This document shows positions 55,519-64,000 of a stretch of 64,000 nucleotides of DNA, in pieces (the stretch's first letter is position 1; every line of letters starts with the position of its first letter). Source of the DNA: Galactobacter sp052108535 (GTDB lineage: Bacteria > Actinomycetota > Actinomycetes > Actinomycetales > Micrococcaceae). The notes below the pieces were generated by a model that saw only the letters and a list, made by a program, of their open reading frames with translations, had not been told where the DNA came from and searched no databases. The stretch lies in contig JBQDZM010000005.1 in NCBI GenBank assembly GCA_052108535.1, forward strand, positions 1-64,000, given 5' to 3'. The translations under genes were made by a program, and so were the position numbers.

Positions 55519-56805
55519 GTGTCCACCACTGATTCCCCGGGAAGTCCGCCTCCCCCCGAACCCGAGCACCAACCAACGCCTGAGAGCCAATCAGAGTCCG
55601 CGAGCGGCCCAAGGCCGACGGGTGATCCCGAGCCGCGCCCGGAGGCGCCCGCCGCGCCGCACGGAAGCCGCTGGTACCAACGTCTGTTCGGCGCCGTTGG
55701 ACAGGCTGTGGGACAGAGCGAGACTCCACGCTCCACGGACGCTGCCACAACCGATCAGACGGAATCTGCCCGCCTGAAGCCGGTGGCCTTCGGATTCTGC
55801 GTGGGGCTCGGGCTCGCCTTCGTGGTCCTGTTGTGGATCTTGCTGGCCAGTCTCGACCAACTCCTGATGTGGATAGCACTCGCCCTCTTCATCGCCCTCG
55901 GCCTGGATCCAGTGGTGCGCTTCTTTGAACGTCGCGGATGGCCGCGCATCGGTGGAGTGCTGGTGGTGCTCTTGGGCTTCGTCACCGTCGCCGCGACCGT
56001 GCTGTCCATCCTCATTCCCCAACTGATCACCCAGATCACCGAATTGGTGAATCACGCGCCCGAGATCATCGATTCCGTCGTAGCCGCCCCGTTGGTCCAG
56101 AGCATCGACTCCCACCTCGGCGTGCTGGACGAGGTGGAGCGTGGGGTGGACAAGTTCCTGGACAATCCCGACACCCTCGGCGGCGTCTTCAACGGCGTGG
56201 TCACGGCCGGAACTGTGGTTGGACAGATCGCCTTCGGTGCCCTGATCGTCTTTGTCCTTGCGCTCTACATCCTGGTCTCACTGCCTGCGCTCAAGAAGTT
56301 CTCCTACTCCATGGTCCCCGCCAGCCGCCGCGAACGCACCAGCCACCTCGCGGAACAGATCACAGCAGGCGTGGGCAACTACGTCATGGGGCAGGCCACC
56401 GTGGCAGTATGCAACGCGCTCTTCGCCTTCATCCTGATGAGCATCGTGGGAGTCCCCTATAAGGCGCTGTTGAGCATCGGTGTCGCCATGCTGGCGTTCA
56501 TCCCCCTCGTTGGCGGAGTCTGTGCCGGCATCCTGGTGTTGCTCGTCACCATCTTCGATCCAGGGTGGCAGGCCGCCGTCATCTACGCGATCTTCTACTT
56601 CACCTATCTGCAGGTGGAGGCCTACCTGATCTCCCCGAAGATCATGAGCCGAACAGTGAAGGTCCCCGGTGCCGTCGCCGTGATCGCGGTGGTGGCCGGC
56701 GGGAGCCTCCTGGGCGTCCTGGGGGCGCTGATGGCCATCCCCGTGGCCGCAGCCGTGCTCCTGTTGGTGAAGGAGATCTGGGTCAAACGTCAGGACTCCA
56801 GGTAG
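55519..56805 (+). CDS. AI-2E family (DUF20/UPF0118) transporter
   Basis: 428 aa from GTG 55519, leaderless (TAGCCT, 6 nt, GTG). An 85-residue Pro/Glu/Ser-rich cytoplasmic tail precedes about seven to eight spans. SLPALKKFSYSMVPASRRER and the C-terminal FTYLQVEAYLISPKIMSRTV with AVIAVVAGGSLLGVLGALMA are typical of the AI-2E exporter family. Substrates in the family include AI-2 (TqsA) and sodium or protons; unknown here. Convergent with the hydrolase gene, 3 nt apart. Confidence 0.9.
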   Translation: MSTTDSPGSPPPPEPEHQPTPESQSESASGPRPTGDPEPRPEAPAAPHGSRWYQRLFGAVGQAVGQSETPRSTDAATTDQTESARLKPVAFGFCVGLGLAFVVLLWILLASLDQLLMWIALALFIALGLDPVVRFFERRGWPRIGGVLVVLLGFVTVAATVLSILIPQLITQITELVNHAPEIIDSVVAAPLVQSIDSHLGVLDEVERGVDKFLDNPDTLGGVFNGVVTAGTVVGQIAFGALIVFVLALYILVSLPALKKFSYSMVPASRRERTSHLAEQITAGVGNYVMGQATVAVCNALFAFILMSIVGVPYKALLSIGVAMLAFIPLVGGVCAGILVLLVTIFDPGWQAAVIYAIFYFTYLQVEAYLISPKIMSRTVKVPGAVAVIAVVAGGSLLGVLGALMAIPVAAAVLLLVKEIWVKRQDSR

Positions 56806-56808
56806 CGC

Positions 56809-57594
56809 TTAGGCCCTGGCCACCAGCCCCGTGACCTCTGCAGGCAGGGACGGCGCCTCCGCGCCGAGCACGGCATCCACGATCTCCTGATGCACGCGTT
56901 GGACGTACTTCTCCCCTACCCAGAGATGTTTGGCCCCCTCCACCGGGACCAGGTGGGCGCTCGGCACGTGCGCTCCGAAGACCTCCTGGGCCGCGGGCGG
57001 GCGCAGGTAGTCATCCAGCTCCGGCACCAGGATCGTCAAGGGCAACCCTGTGCCCTCCCAGCGGTCCAGATCTTCCGTCGTGGCGCGGTGCAGCGGCGGC
57101 GAAAGCAGCACCGCTCCCCTGATCCGGCTCAGGTTCGGCTCCACCGAACCGTATCTGAGGACCAGCTCGGTTCCGAAGCTCCAACCGACCAACCAAACAT
57201 CGGGCAGTCCACGGGCCGCTACGAAATCGAGGGCTGCGGCGACGTCAAAACGTTCGCCCTCCCCCTCCTCGAAGTGGCCCTGCGACACGCCGCGAGGCGA
57301 GGAGGTTCCGCGGGTGTTGAAGCGGAGCACCGCAACGTCGGCCAGGGCCGGAAGCCGATAGGCGGCCTTGCGGTACACATGTGAATCCATGAAGCCGCCA
57401 TGCGTGGGCAGTGGATGCAGGAGCACCAGGGTGGCCTTGGGCGCCACTTCCGCAGGCAGAGCCAACTCCCCCACTAGGTCCAAACCATCCTGGGTGTGCA
57501 GCACCACGTCCTCCCGCTGGGCAGGAAGCACACTGTCCGGACGAAGCCGGACTGGTTCACGGTGAAAACGGTAAAGAAGGCGCTCGGAGGTCAC
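56809..57594 (-). CDS. Alpha/beta hydrolase
   Basis: 261 aa from GTG 57594 (leaderless, TACGAT, 6 nt, GTG). HPLPTHGGFMDSHV holds the oxyanion region, RFNTRGTSSPRGVSQG a conserved loop, VGWSFGTELVLRYG the nucleophile Ser, LVPELDDYLRPP the Asp and VEGAKHLWVGEKY the His. The pattern resembles CocE/dienelactone-type small hydrolases. Cytoplasmic; substrate unknown. Confidence 0.87.
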   Translation of the reverse strand: MTSERLLYRFHREPVRLRPDSVLPAQREDVVLHTQDGLDLVGELALPAEVAPKATLVLLHPLPTHGGFMDSHVYRKAAYRLPALADVAVLRFNTRGTSSPRGVSQGHFEEGEGERFDVAAALDFVAARGLPDVWLVGWSFGTELVLRYGSVEPNLSRIRGAVLLSPPLHRATTEDLDRWEGTGLPLTILVPELDDYLRPPAAQEVFGAHVPSAHLVPVEGAKHLWVGEKYVQRVHQEIVDAVLGAEAPSLPAEVTGLVARA

Positions 57595-57627
57595 CTGACC
57601 ATCGTATAAGGCCTCAACTCGTGGCCG

Positions 57628-57999
57628 TCAGCGTCGCGGAGCGTGGTGCTCCCAACACCGTTGGTGCCAGTGGCGCCGGTCCGCTTCCGCATCACGATCG
57701 GAGCGTGCCCCGTCGGCGCGCCAGGCCACCAGATGGCTCACGCCTGGCGCGATGATCTGGTCGCATCCCGGGCATCGGTAGGACTTCAGGGCCCCGTATG
57801 AGGCTATGCCTCGGACATGCCAGGCACCATCGGAGAACTGTTGCACAGTGGCCAAACCGTGGTGCCGCCAGCCGCCATCGCCGCCGAAGTCAAGGCTCCA
57901 GCCCCCGGGACCCTGTTTCTCCTCCGACGGGCGTTGCCCGCGCTGACGTGAGGACTGGGTGGGACGCGAGGGGCGACGCGGGCGATTGGAACGTGGCAC
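57628..57999 (-). CDS. Small zinc-ribbon protein next to nucS
   Basis: 123 aa from GTG 57999; a GTG at 58026 adds nine residues. The N-terminal 45 residues are Arg/Pro/Ser-rich and basic. The C-terminal half has YRCPGCDQIIAPGVSHLVAW followed by RHWHQRCWEHH, which gives a CxxC plus HxxxC metal site of treble-clef type. No family name can be given. The basic tail and metal site suggest nucleic-acid binding, perhaps with the divergent nucS. Confidence 0.7.
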   Translation of the reverse strand: MPRSNRPRRPSRPTQSSRQRGQRPSEEKQGPGGWSLDFGGDGGWRHHGLATVQQFSDGAWHVRGIASYGALKSYRCPGCDQIIAPGVSHLVAWRADGARSDRDAEADRRHWHQRCWEHHAPRR

Positions 58000-58111
58000 G
58001 CCTCCATTGTGCAGCGACCCACCCACACTTGGGCAAACCCGTTGCGGAGCGCGCTCGCCTCAAGAACTGAGGCCTGACGGGCACAGGGCTGCGACCCAGT
58101 AGACTGGTTCG

Positions 58112-58807
58112 GTGCGTTTGGTGATCGCGAAGTGTTCCGTGGACTACGAGGGCCGTTTACGTGCCCATCTCCCTCTAGCCAAGCGGCTGTTGATGGTGAA
58201 GGCAGACGGTTCCGTCCTGATCCATTCAGATGGCGGCAGTTACAAGCCCCTCAACTGGATGAGTCCCCCAGCGCACCTGCACATCGAGGAACCGAGCGCA
58301 GAGGACAGAGCGGACGGCGTCTCCGAGGTCTGGCAGGTCCAGGCCGCCAAGAACGATGACCATCTGACCATCCGCATCACCGAGCGAATCTCGGACACCT
58401 CCCACGAACTCGGGCTGGATCCCGGCCTCGTGAAGGATGGTGTCGAGGCCGATTTGCAACGCTTGTTGGCTGAACAGATCGAGCTGCTCGGAGCCGGTAG
58501 CACGCTGGTGCGCCGCGAGTACATGACCGCCATCGGCCCCGTTGACATCCTGGCCCGCGATGCCCAGGGCATGGGGGTCGCGGTGGAGTTGAAACGCCGT
58601 GGGGACATCGATGGGGTGGAGCAGCTCAGTCGCTACCTCGATCTGCTCAACCGGGATCCCCTGTTGGCCCCCGTCCGTGGAGTCTTCGCCGCTCAGCAGA
58701 TCAAACCTCAGGCCCGCACGCTGGCCCAGGACCGAGGCATCGAGTGCCTGGTGCTGGACTACGACGCCATGCGCGGGGTCGACGACGCGGAGTACAGACT
58801 CTTCTGA
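58112..58807 (+). CDS. nucS: Mismatch-specific endonuclease NucS/EndoMS
   Basis: 231 aa from GTG 58112, leaderless with TAGACT at 58100-58105 and a 6-nt gap. N-terminal domain MRLVIAKCSVDYEGRLRAHL; C-terminal RecB-like nuclease with GPVDILARDAQGMGVAVELK (Asp, Glu, Lys of the active site) and EQLSRYLDLLNRD. The last residues EYRLF form the sliding-clamp-binding tail. It cuts both strands at mismatches and replaces MutSL in actinomycetes. Confidence 0.96.
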   Translation: MRLVIAKCSVDYEGRLRAHLPLAKRLLMVKADGSVLIHSDGGSYKPLNWMSPPAHLHIEEPSAEDRADGVSEVWQVQAAKNDDHLTIRITERISDTSHELGLDPGLVKDGVEADLQRLLAEQIELLGAGSTLVRREYMTAIGPVDILARDAQGMGVAVELKRRGDIDGVEQLSRYLDLLNRDPLLAPVRGVFAAQQIKPQARTLAQDRGIECLVLDYDAMRGVDDAEYRLF

Positions 58808-58835
58808 CGTCCCGGCAGTGCGCCACGCGCTGGGA

Positions 58836-58885
58836 GACCAAGAGGGCCCCGGAACCGTTTCCACGGGTCCGGGGCCCTCTTGGTC
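58836..58885. terminator. Bidirectional terminator between nucS and the atp operon
   Basis: GACCAAGAGGGCCCCGGA (58836-58853) and its perfect 18-bp complement (58868-58885) with a 14-nt loop, between stop codons 58807 (plus) and 58905 (minus). Confidence 0.9.
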
Positions 58886-58904
58886 TAAGTGAAGTGGTGA
58901 GAGG

Positions 58905-59336
58905 CTACTGCCTCCAGGTGCCGACCCCCGCGACTGGACCTGCTTCGATCCAGGCCGAGAGGCCGGTGTAGGCCGCGTAGCTGAGATCGATCCTGACCTG
59001 GCCTGCATCCGTGGACAAATCCACGATCATGCCGCGTGAGGCATCCTCGTCAGCGTCATCTGCTGCCTGCTCGCGCCCCACGATCTCAAGACTGGTCCTG
59101 GTCATGGTCAGTGCAGGCAGTGGCGACAGCGACCAAAGATTCAGAAACTCTAGGCTGTCGTCGTTGTACTTGCAGAAACCGGAGCGCCACCTGGTGGAGT
59201 CCCCTCGTTGCACACCACATTCGAACGTACCGAGCATGGAGCGCAACTGTTGCCTGCGCATAAGGAACGCCCCCGCCAGCCCGCCGCCGAGAACAAACAC
59301 GGCGACGATCATGCCGGCGAGGACGTACCAATGCAC
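58905..59336 (-). CDS. DUF2550 family membrane protein
   Basis: 143 aa with one N-terminal span (about 5-25, VLAGMIVAVFVLGGGLAGAF), then a soluble domain with FECGVQRGDSTRWRSGFCKY and LEFLNLWSLSPLPALTMTRT, the DUF2550 pattern. The family follows atpC in many actinomycetes. It starts 16 nt after atpC and is probably the last gene of the ATP synthase transcript. Role unknown. Confidence 0.88.
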   Translation of the reverse strand: MHWYVLAGMIVAVFVLGGGLAGAFLMRRQQLRSMLGTFECGVQRGDSTRWRSGFCKYNDDSLEFLNLWSLSPLPALTMTRTSLEIVGREQAADDADEDASRGMIVDLSTDAGQVRIDLSYAAYTGLSAWIEAGPVAGVGTWRQ

Positions 59337-59352
59337 GAGCTGATCTGTCCCG

Positions 59353-59619
59353 TCAGGCCTGCGCCAGTTCGGCGTCGTCGGCCACGATGGTTACACGATC
59401 GGAATCGACCGAGAGGAAACCCCCATCAGCCTTGATGTGAACACGCGGTCCCTCGAGGGGCTCGATCTCCACACGACCGGTCGCGAGCAGCGAGAGCACG
59501 GGGGTGTGACCCGGCAGCACGCCGATGTCACCTCCCACGGTGTACGCGTTGACGCGACGAGCCTGGCCGGCCCACACGTGGTGGTCTGCGGCAACGACCT
59601 CGACGTCGAGCTGAGCCAT
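59353..59619 (-). CDS. atpC: ATP synthase epsilon subunit
   Basis: 88 aa. LDVEVVAADHHVWAGQARRV, then GDIGVLPGHTPVLSLLATG and the beta-sandwich end. It is the short form lacking the C-terminal helical hairpin, as in many actinomycetes, so inhibition by the extended C-terminus should be weak or absent. Starts 2 nt after atpD. Confidence 0.95.
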   Translation of the reverse strand: MAQLDVEVVAADHHVWAGQARRVNAYTVGGDIGVLPGHTPVLSLLATGRVEIEPLEGPRVHIKADGGFLSVDSDRVTIVADDAELAQA

Positions 59620-59621
59620 GA

Positions 59622-61076
59622 TCAGGATTCCTTCTGAATCTTGTCCCAGGCGCGCAGCACGTCGTTGATGTCGCCGACGTTGAAGAACGCCTGCTCGGCA
59701 ACGTGATCCAGGTCGCCGTTGCAGATGGCGTTGAAGCCCTCCACGGTGTCCTTGATCGGCACGGTGGAACCCTCGACACCAGTGAACTGGATGGCCGTGT
59801 AGGTGTTCTGCGACAGGAACTGCTGGATGCGGCGGGCGCGGGAGACGACGATCTTGTCCTCTTCCGAAAGCTCGTCCACACCGAGGATCGCGATGATGTC
59901 CTGCAGTTCCTTGTTCTTCTGGAGGATCTGCTTCACGCGCACAGCGGTGTCGTAGTGCTCCTGACCCACGTACTGCGGGTCCAGAATGCGGGACGTGGAG
60001 GTCAGCGGATCCACAGCCGGGTACAGGCCACGGGAGGCGATCTCACGAGACAGCTCGGTCGTGGCGTCCAGGTGGGCAAACGTCGTGGCCGGGGCCGGGT
60101 CGGTGTAGTCGTCAGCAGGGACATAAATGGCCTGCATGGACGTGATCGAGTGACCCTTGGTGGACGTGATGCGCTCCTGCAGGAGGCCCATCTCGTCTGC
60201 CAGGTTGGGCTGGTAACCCACGGCGGAAGGCATGCGGCCCAGCAGCGTGGAAACCTCGGAACCGGCCTGCGTGAAGCGGAAGATGTTGTCGATGAACAAC
60301 AACACGTCCTGCTTCTCGACATCGCGGAAGTACTCGGCCATGGTCAGGCCGGACAGGGCCACGCGCAGACGCGTTCCCGGCGGCTCATCCATCTGGCCGA
60401 ACACCAAGGCGGTGTCCTTGAGCACGTTGGCCTCAGCCATTTCGACCCAGAGGTCGTTACCCTCACGGGTACGCTCGCCGACACCGGCGAAGACGGAGGT
60501 ACCACCGAAGTTGCGGGCCACACGCGTGATCATCTCCTGGATGAGCACGGTCTTACCCACGCCTGCGCCACCGAACAGACCGATCTTGCCGCCCTTGATG
60601 TAGGGGGTCAGCAGGTCGATCACCTTGATGCCGGTCTCCAGCATCTCGGTGGAGCCCTCGAGCTCCGAGAAGTGCGGGGGCTTGCGGTGGATGGGCCAAC
60701 GCTCCTGCACGCCGACCTCGCTGATCGGCACGTCGAGGGAGTCGCCGAGCACGTTGAAGATGTGCCCCTTGACTTCCTTGCCGACCGGCACGGAGATCGG
60801 TGAGCCGGAGTCCTGCACCACAGCGCCGCGGACGAGTCCGTCGGTGGTCTGCAGGGAGATAGCGCGCACCAGGTTGTCACCCAGGTGCTGGCTGGTCTCG
60901 AAGGTGATGGTGCGGGTGGCACCGTTGAGCGTGACCTCGGTGGTCAGCGCGTTGTAGATAGCCGGAATCGCGTCCGCCGGGAACTCGACGTCGACGACCG
61001 GGCCGATGACGCGGGCGATGCGGCCGGTGGCACCCGGCGTCGCGGTCGTCCCCGCTTCGGTAACTTGAGCAGTCAT
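59622..61076 (-). CDS. atpD: ATP synthase beta subunit
   Basis: 484 aa from ATG 61076 (GTG 61085 also in frame). P-loop GGAGVGKT at 169-176, GERTREGNDLW with the catalytic Glu region, LLFIDNIFRFTQAGSEVS and the DELSEED segment (DELSEEDKIVV). Catalytic subunit of the F1 hexamer. About 100 bp separate it from atpG. Confidence 0.97.
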   Translation of the reverse strand: MTAQVTEAGTTATPGATGRIARVIGPVVDVEFPADAIPAIYNALTTEVTLNGATRTITFETSQHLGDNLVRAISLQTTDGLVRGAVVQDSGSPISVPVGKEVKGHIFNVLGDSLDVPISEVGVQERWPIHRKPPHFSELEGSTEMLETGIKVIDLLTPYIKGGKIGLFGGAGVGKTVLIQEMITRVARNFGGTSVFAGVGERTREGNDLWVEMAEANVLKDTALVFGQMDEPPGTRLRVALSGLTMAEYFRDVEKQDVLLFIDNIFRFTQAGSEVSTLLGRMPSAVGYQPNLADEMGLLQERITSTKGHSITSMQAIYVPADDYTDPAPATTFAHLDATTELSREIASRGLYPAVDPLTSTSRILDPQYVGQEHYDTAVRVKQILQKNKELQDIIAILGVDELSEEDKIVVSRARRIQQFLSQNTYTAIQFTGVEGSTVPIKDTVEGFNAICNGDLDHVAEQAFFNVGDINDVLRAWDKIQKES

Positions 61077-61178
61077 CTCTCTCACTTCACTTAGGGGTTT
61101 GGCTGCGTGTGCTTCTTGGTCCCGAACCGAGTCCGGGCTGCGCCGCTACACGCGAAACGCTTGTTCGACGAATCAGGG

Positions 61179-62066
61179 TCAGAGCGAGTCCGCGCCGGCC
61201 ACGATCTCCGTCAGTTCCTGCGTGATTTCCGCCTGGCGGGCGTTGTTGCGCAGTCGCGTGTACTTCTCGATCAGATCGGAGGCGTTGTCTCCAGCAGTCT
61301 TCATGGCGCGCTGACGTGCTGCCAGCTCGGAGGCTGCCGCCTGCAAAAGTGCCGCGAAGACGCGCGAGTCGATGTAGCGGGGAAGCAGTGCGTCAAGCAC
61401 CTCTTCCGCCTCGGGCTCGTACTCGTAGAGCGGCAACACTTCGCTGGTGGTCTCGGTGACCTTCTCTTCCACGACCTCCAGGGGCAGCAGGCGAACCACA
61501 TTGGGTTCCTGCAGCACCATGGACTTGAACTGCGTGTAAACGAGATGGATCTCGTCGACGCCGCCTGCCACGGTGTCGGTGTTGAAGGCCTCGAGGACCT
61601 TGGCACCGATCTCCTTGGCGGTCTGGAACTCCGGCTCGTCCGTCGCTCCGGTCCACACCTGCTTGTAGCTGCGCTCGCGGAACTCGAAGTACGCCTGGGC
61701 CTTACGGCCGTAGAGGTACACATCGACCTGCTTACCGGCTTCGGTGAGCTTGGTGATGAGCTCTTCTGCTTCCTTCAGCACGTTGGCAGAGTACGACCCA
61801 GCCAACCCACGGTCGGAGGTGCAGATGACCACAGCGGACCGAGTCACGGATGCCGGCTCACGAGTGAGCGGGTGATCGACCTCGGACTGAGAAGCAACGG
61901 CGGAAACGGCGCGGGTGATGGCCTTCGCGTACGGCAGAGACGCAGCCACACGGCCACGTGCCTTACCGATACGCGAGGTCGCGATCAGCTCCATCGCCTT
62001 GAAGATCTTCTTCATCGACGACGTCGATGAAATCTTCTGGCGGTAAACCCGGATCTGGGCTCCCAT
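61179..62066 (-). CDS. atpG: ATP synthase gamma subunit
   Basis: 295 aa. MGAQIRVYRQKISSTSSMKK N-terminal helix, TSDRGLAGSYSANV, and the C-terminal helix with RQRAMKTAGDNASDLI and NNARQAEITQELTEIVAGA. Central rotor stalk of F1. Confidence 0.97.
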   Translation of the reverse strand: MGAQIRVYRQKISSTSSMKKIFKAMELIATSRIGKARGRVAASLPYAKAITRAVSAVASQSEVDHPLTREPASVTRSAVVICTSDRGLAGSYSANVLKEAEELITKLTEAGKQVDVYLYGRKAQAYFEFRERSYKQVWTGATDEPEFQTAKEIGAKVLEAFNTDTVAGGVDEIHLVYTQFKSMVLQEPNVVRLLPLEVVEEKVTETTSEVLPLYEYEPEAEEVLDALLPRYIDSRVFAALLQAAASELAARQRAMKTAGDNASDLIEKYTRLRNNARQAEITQELTEIVAGADSL

Positions 62067-62127
62067 GGATGTCCTTTCCTCCCCGGCTGGGGCGGGTCCT
62101 TAGCGGACCCGCCCCATGTTCCGAGGG

Positions 62128-63765
<1,638 letters not shown>

Positions 63766-63834
63766 CTGCGTCTCCTAAGCTCTAAAGTTCGTAATTCAGT
63801 CAGTGTTGATGTCGCTTATGTGCCGGAGGCTGCG

Positions 63835-64000
63835 TCAGCCCGCCATGCGGCGGCGCAGTTCGGCAAGGCGGGTGGCTGCCGTGGCATCCACGACCTCGTC
63901 CCCGACCTCTACGCGTAAGCCCCCGACAAGGGAGCTGTCGATGACCACGTTGAGGCGGAGGTCGCGGCCGTAGAGGGCGTTGAGTCCAGCCAGCAGGCGG
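63835..64000 (-). CDS. atpH: ATP synthase delta subunit, C-terminal end only
   Basis: The last 54 codons before the TGA at 63835-63837 are present; the start lies beyond the window. The end VVIDSSLVGGLRVEVGDEVV followed by a terminal helix is the conserved delta/OSCP C-terminus. The gap of about 70 bp before atpA and the gene order fit the actinobacterial atp operon, whose promoter lies outside the window. Confidence 0.93.
   Translation of the reverse strand, partial: RLLAGLNALYGRDLRLNVVIDSSLVGGLRVEVGDEVVDATAATRLAELRRRMAG

Overview
The window is chromosomal DNA from a high-GC Gram-positive bacterium, most likely an actinomycete of the order Micrococcales (Micrococcaceae-like). This is inferred from codon and base use, NucS/EndoMS mismatch repair, the block clpS-DUF2017-murI-(Rv1339-like)-rph-rdgB next to pncB (the Mycobacterium Rv1330c-Rv1341 order), DUF2550 behind atpC, LAxTG-type wall anchors, and many leaderless TANNNT-N6/7-RTG starts. 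There is no phage, IS element or CRISPR array.

Layout. 1-8.25 kb (minus): end of a leucine-rich-repeat-variant protein, then an oligopeptide-type ABC uptake operon (lipoprotein, two permeases, two ATPases) with a CocE/NonD hydrolase and a DUF3237 protein, next to a divergent TetR gene. The binding-protein gene carries a one-base frameshift. 9.2-15.8 kb: palindromic repeat elements, a DUF559-like protein, a secreted ExeM/NucH-type nuclease interrupted by one TAG, and a secreted 5'-nucleotidase; both secreted proteins end in LAxTG-like anchors. 16-22.3 kb: MmyB-type regulator, FMN-dependent alpha-hydroxy-acid oxidase with an MHS transporter, ilvD, and a small conserved-looking protein. 22.5-26.7 kb: two identical tRNA-Lys(CTT) genes flank a DHA2 efflux pump with its TetR regulator and a fused cytochrome b561-like protein. 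26.7-31.1 kb: glutaminase-STAS, Bcp peroxiredoxin, tRNA-Leu, two small proteins, and malate:quinone oxidoreductase behind a possible leader ORF. 31-41.6 kb: RND exporter, KAS III-MFS pair, sbcCD. 41.6-50 kb: a degenerate ADP-ribosylglycohydrolase-like protein, an exonuclease-BRCT protein, rdgB, rph, an Rv1339-type phosphodiesterase, murI, DUF2017 and clpS, with pncB-pncA (NAD salvage) divergent. 50-56.8 kb: XPB-like helicase, DUF3039, a cysteine-free YbbN-like thioredoxin/TPR protein, a large membrane protein, and an AI-2E-type exporter. 56.8-64 kb: alpha/beta hydrolase, zinc-ribbon protein, nucS, DUF2550 and the ATP synthase genes atpC-D-G-A-H, the last cut by the window edge.

The most unusual signal is not a gene. 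The 12-mer TGCCCGACGGCG occurs nine times on the two strands, where I estimate about 0.1 by chance. It is concentrated between genes, and its core also builds the perfect terminator hairpins behind ilvD and mqo. This resembles the organisation of DNA-uptake sequences in Neisseria. A second repeat family, with core GCACCGACGCGTGTG, forms REP-like hairpins around 9-13 kb and at 26.7 kb. Two genes are disrupted in this copy: the peptide-binding lipoprotein by a frameshift and the secreted nuclease by TGG to TAG.
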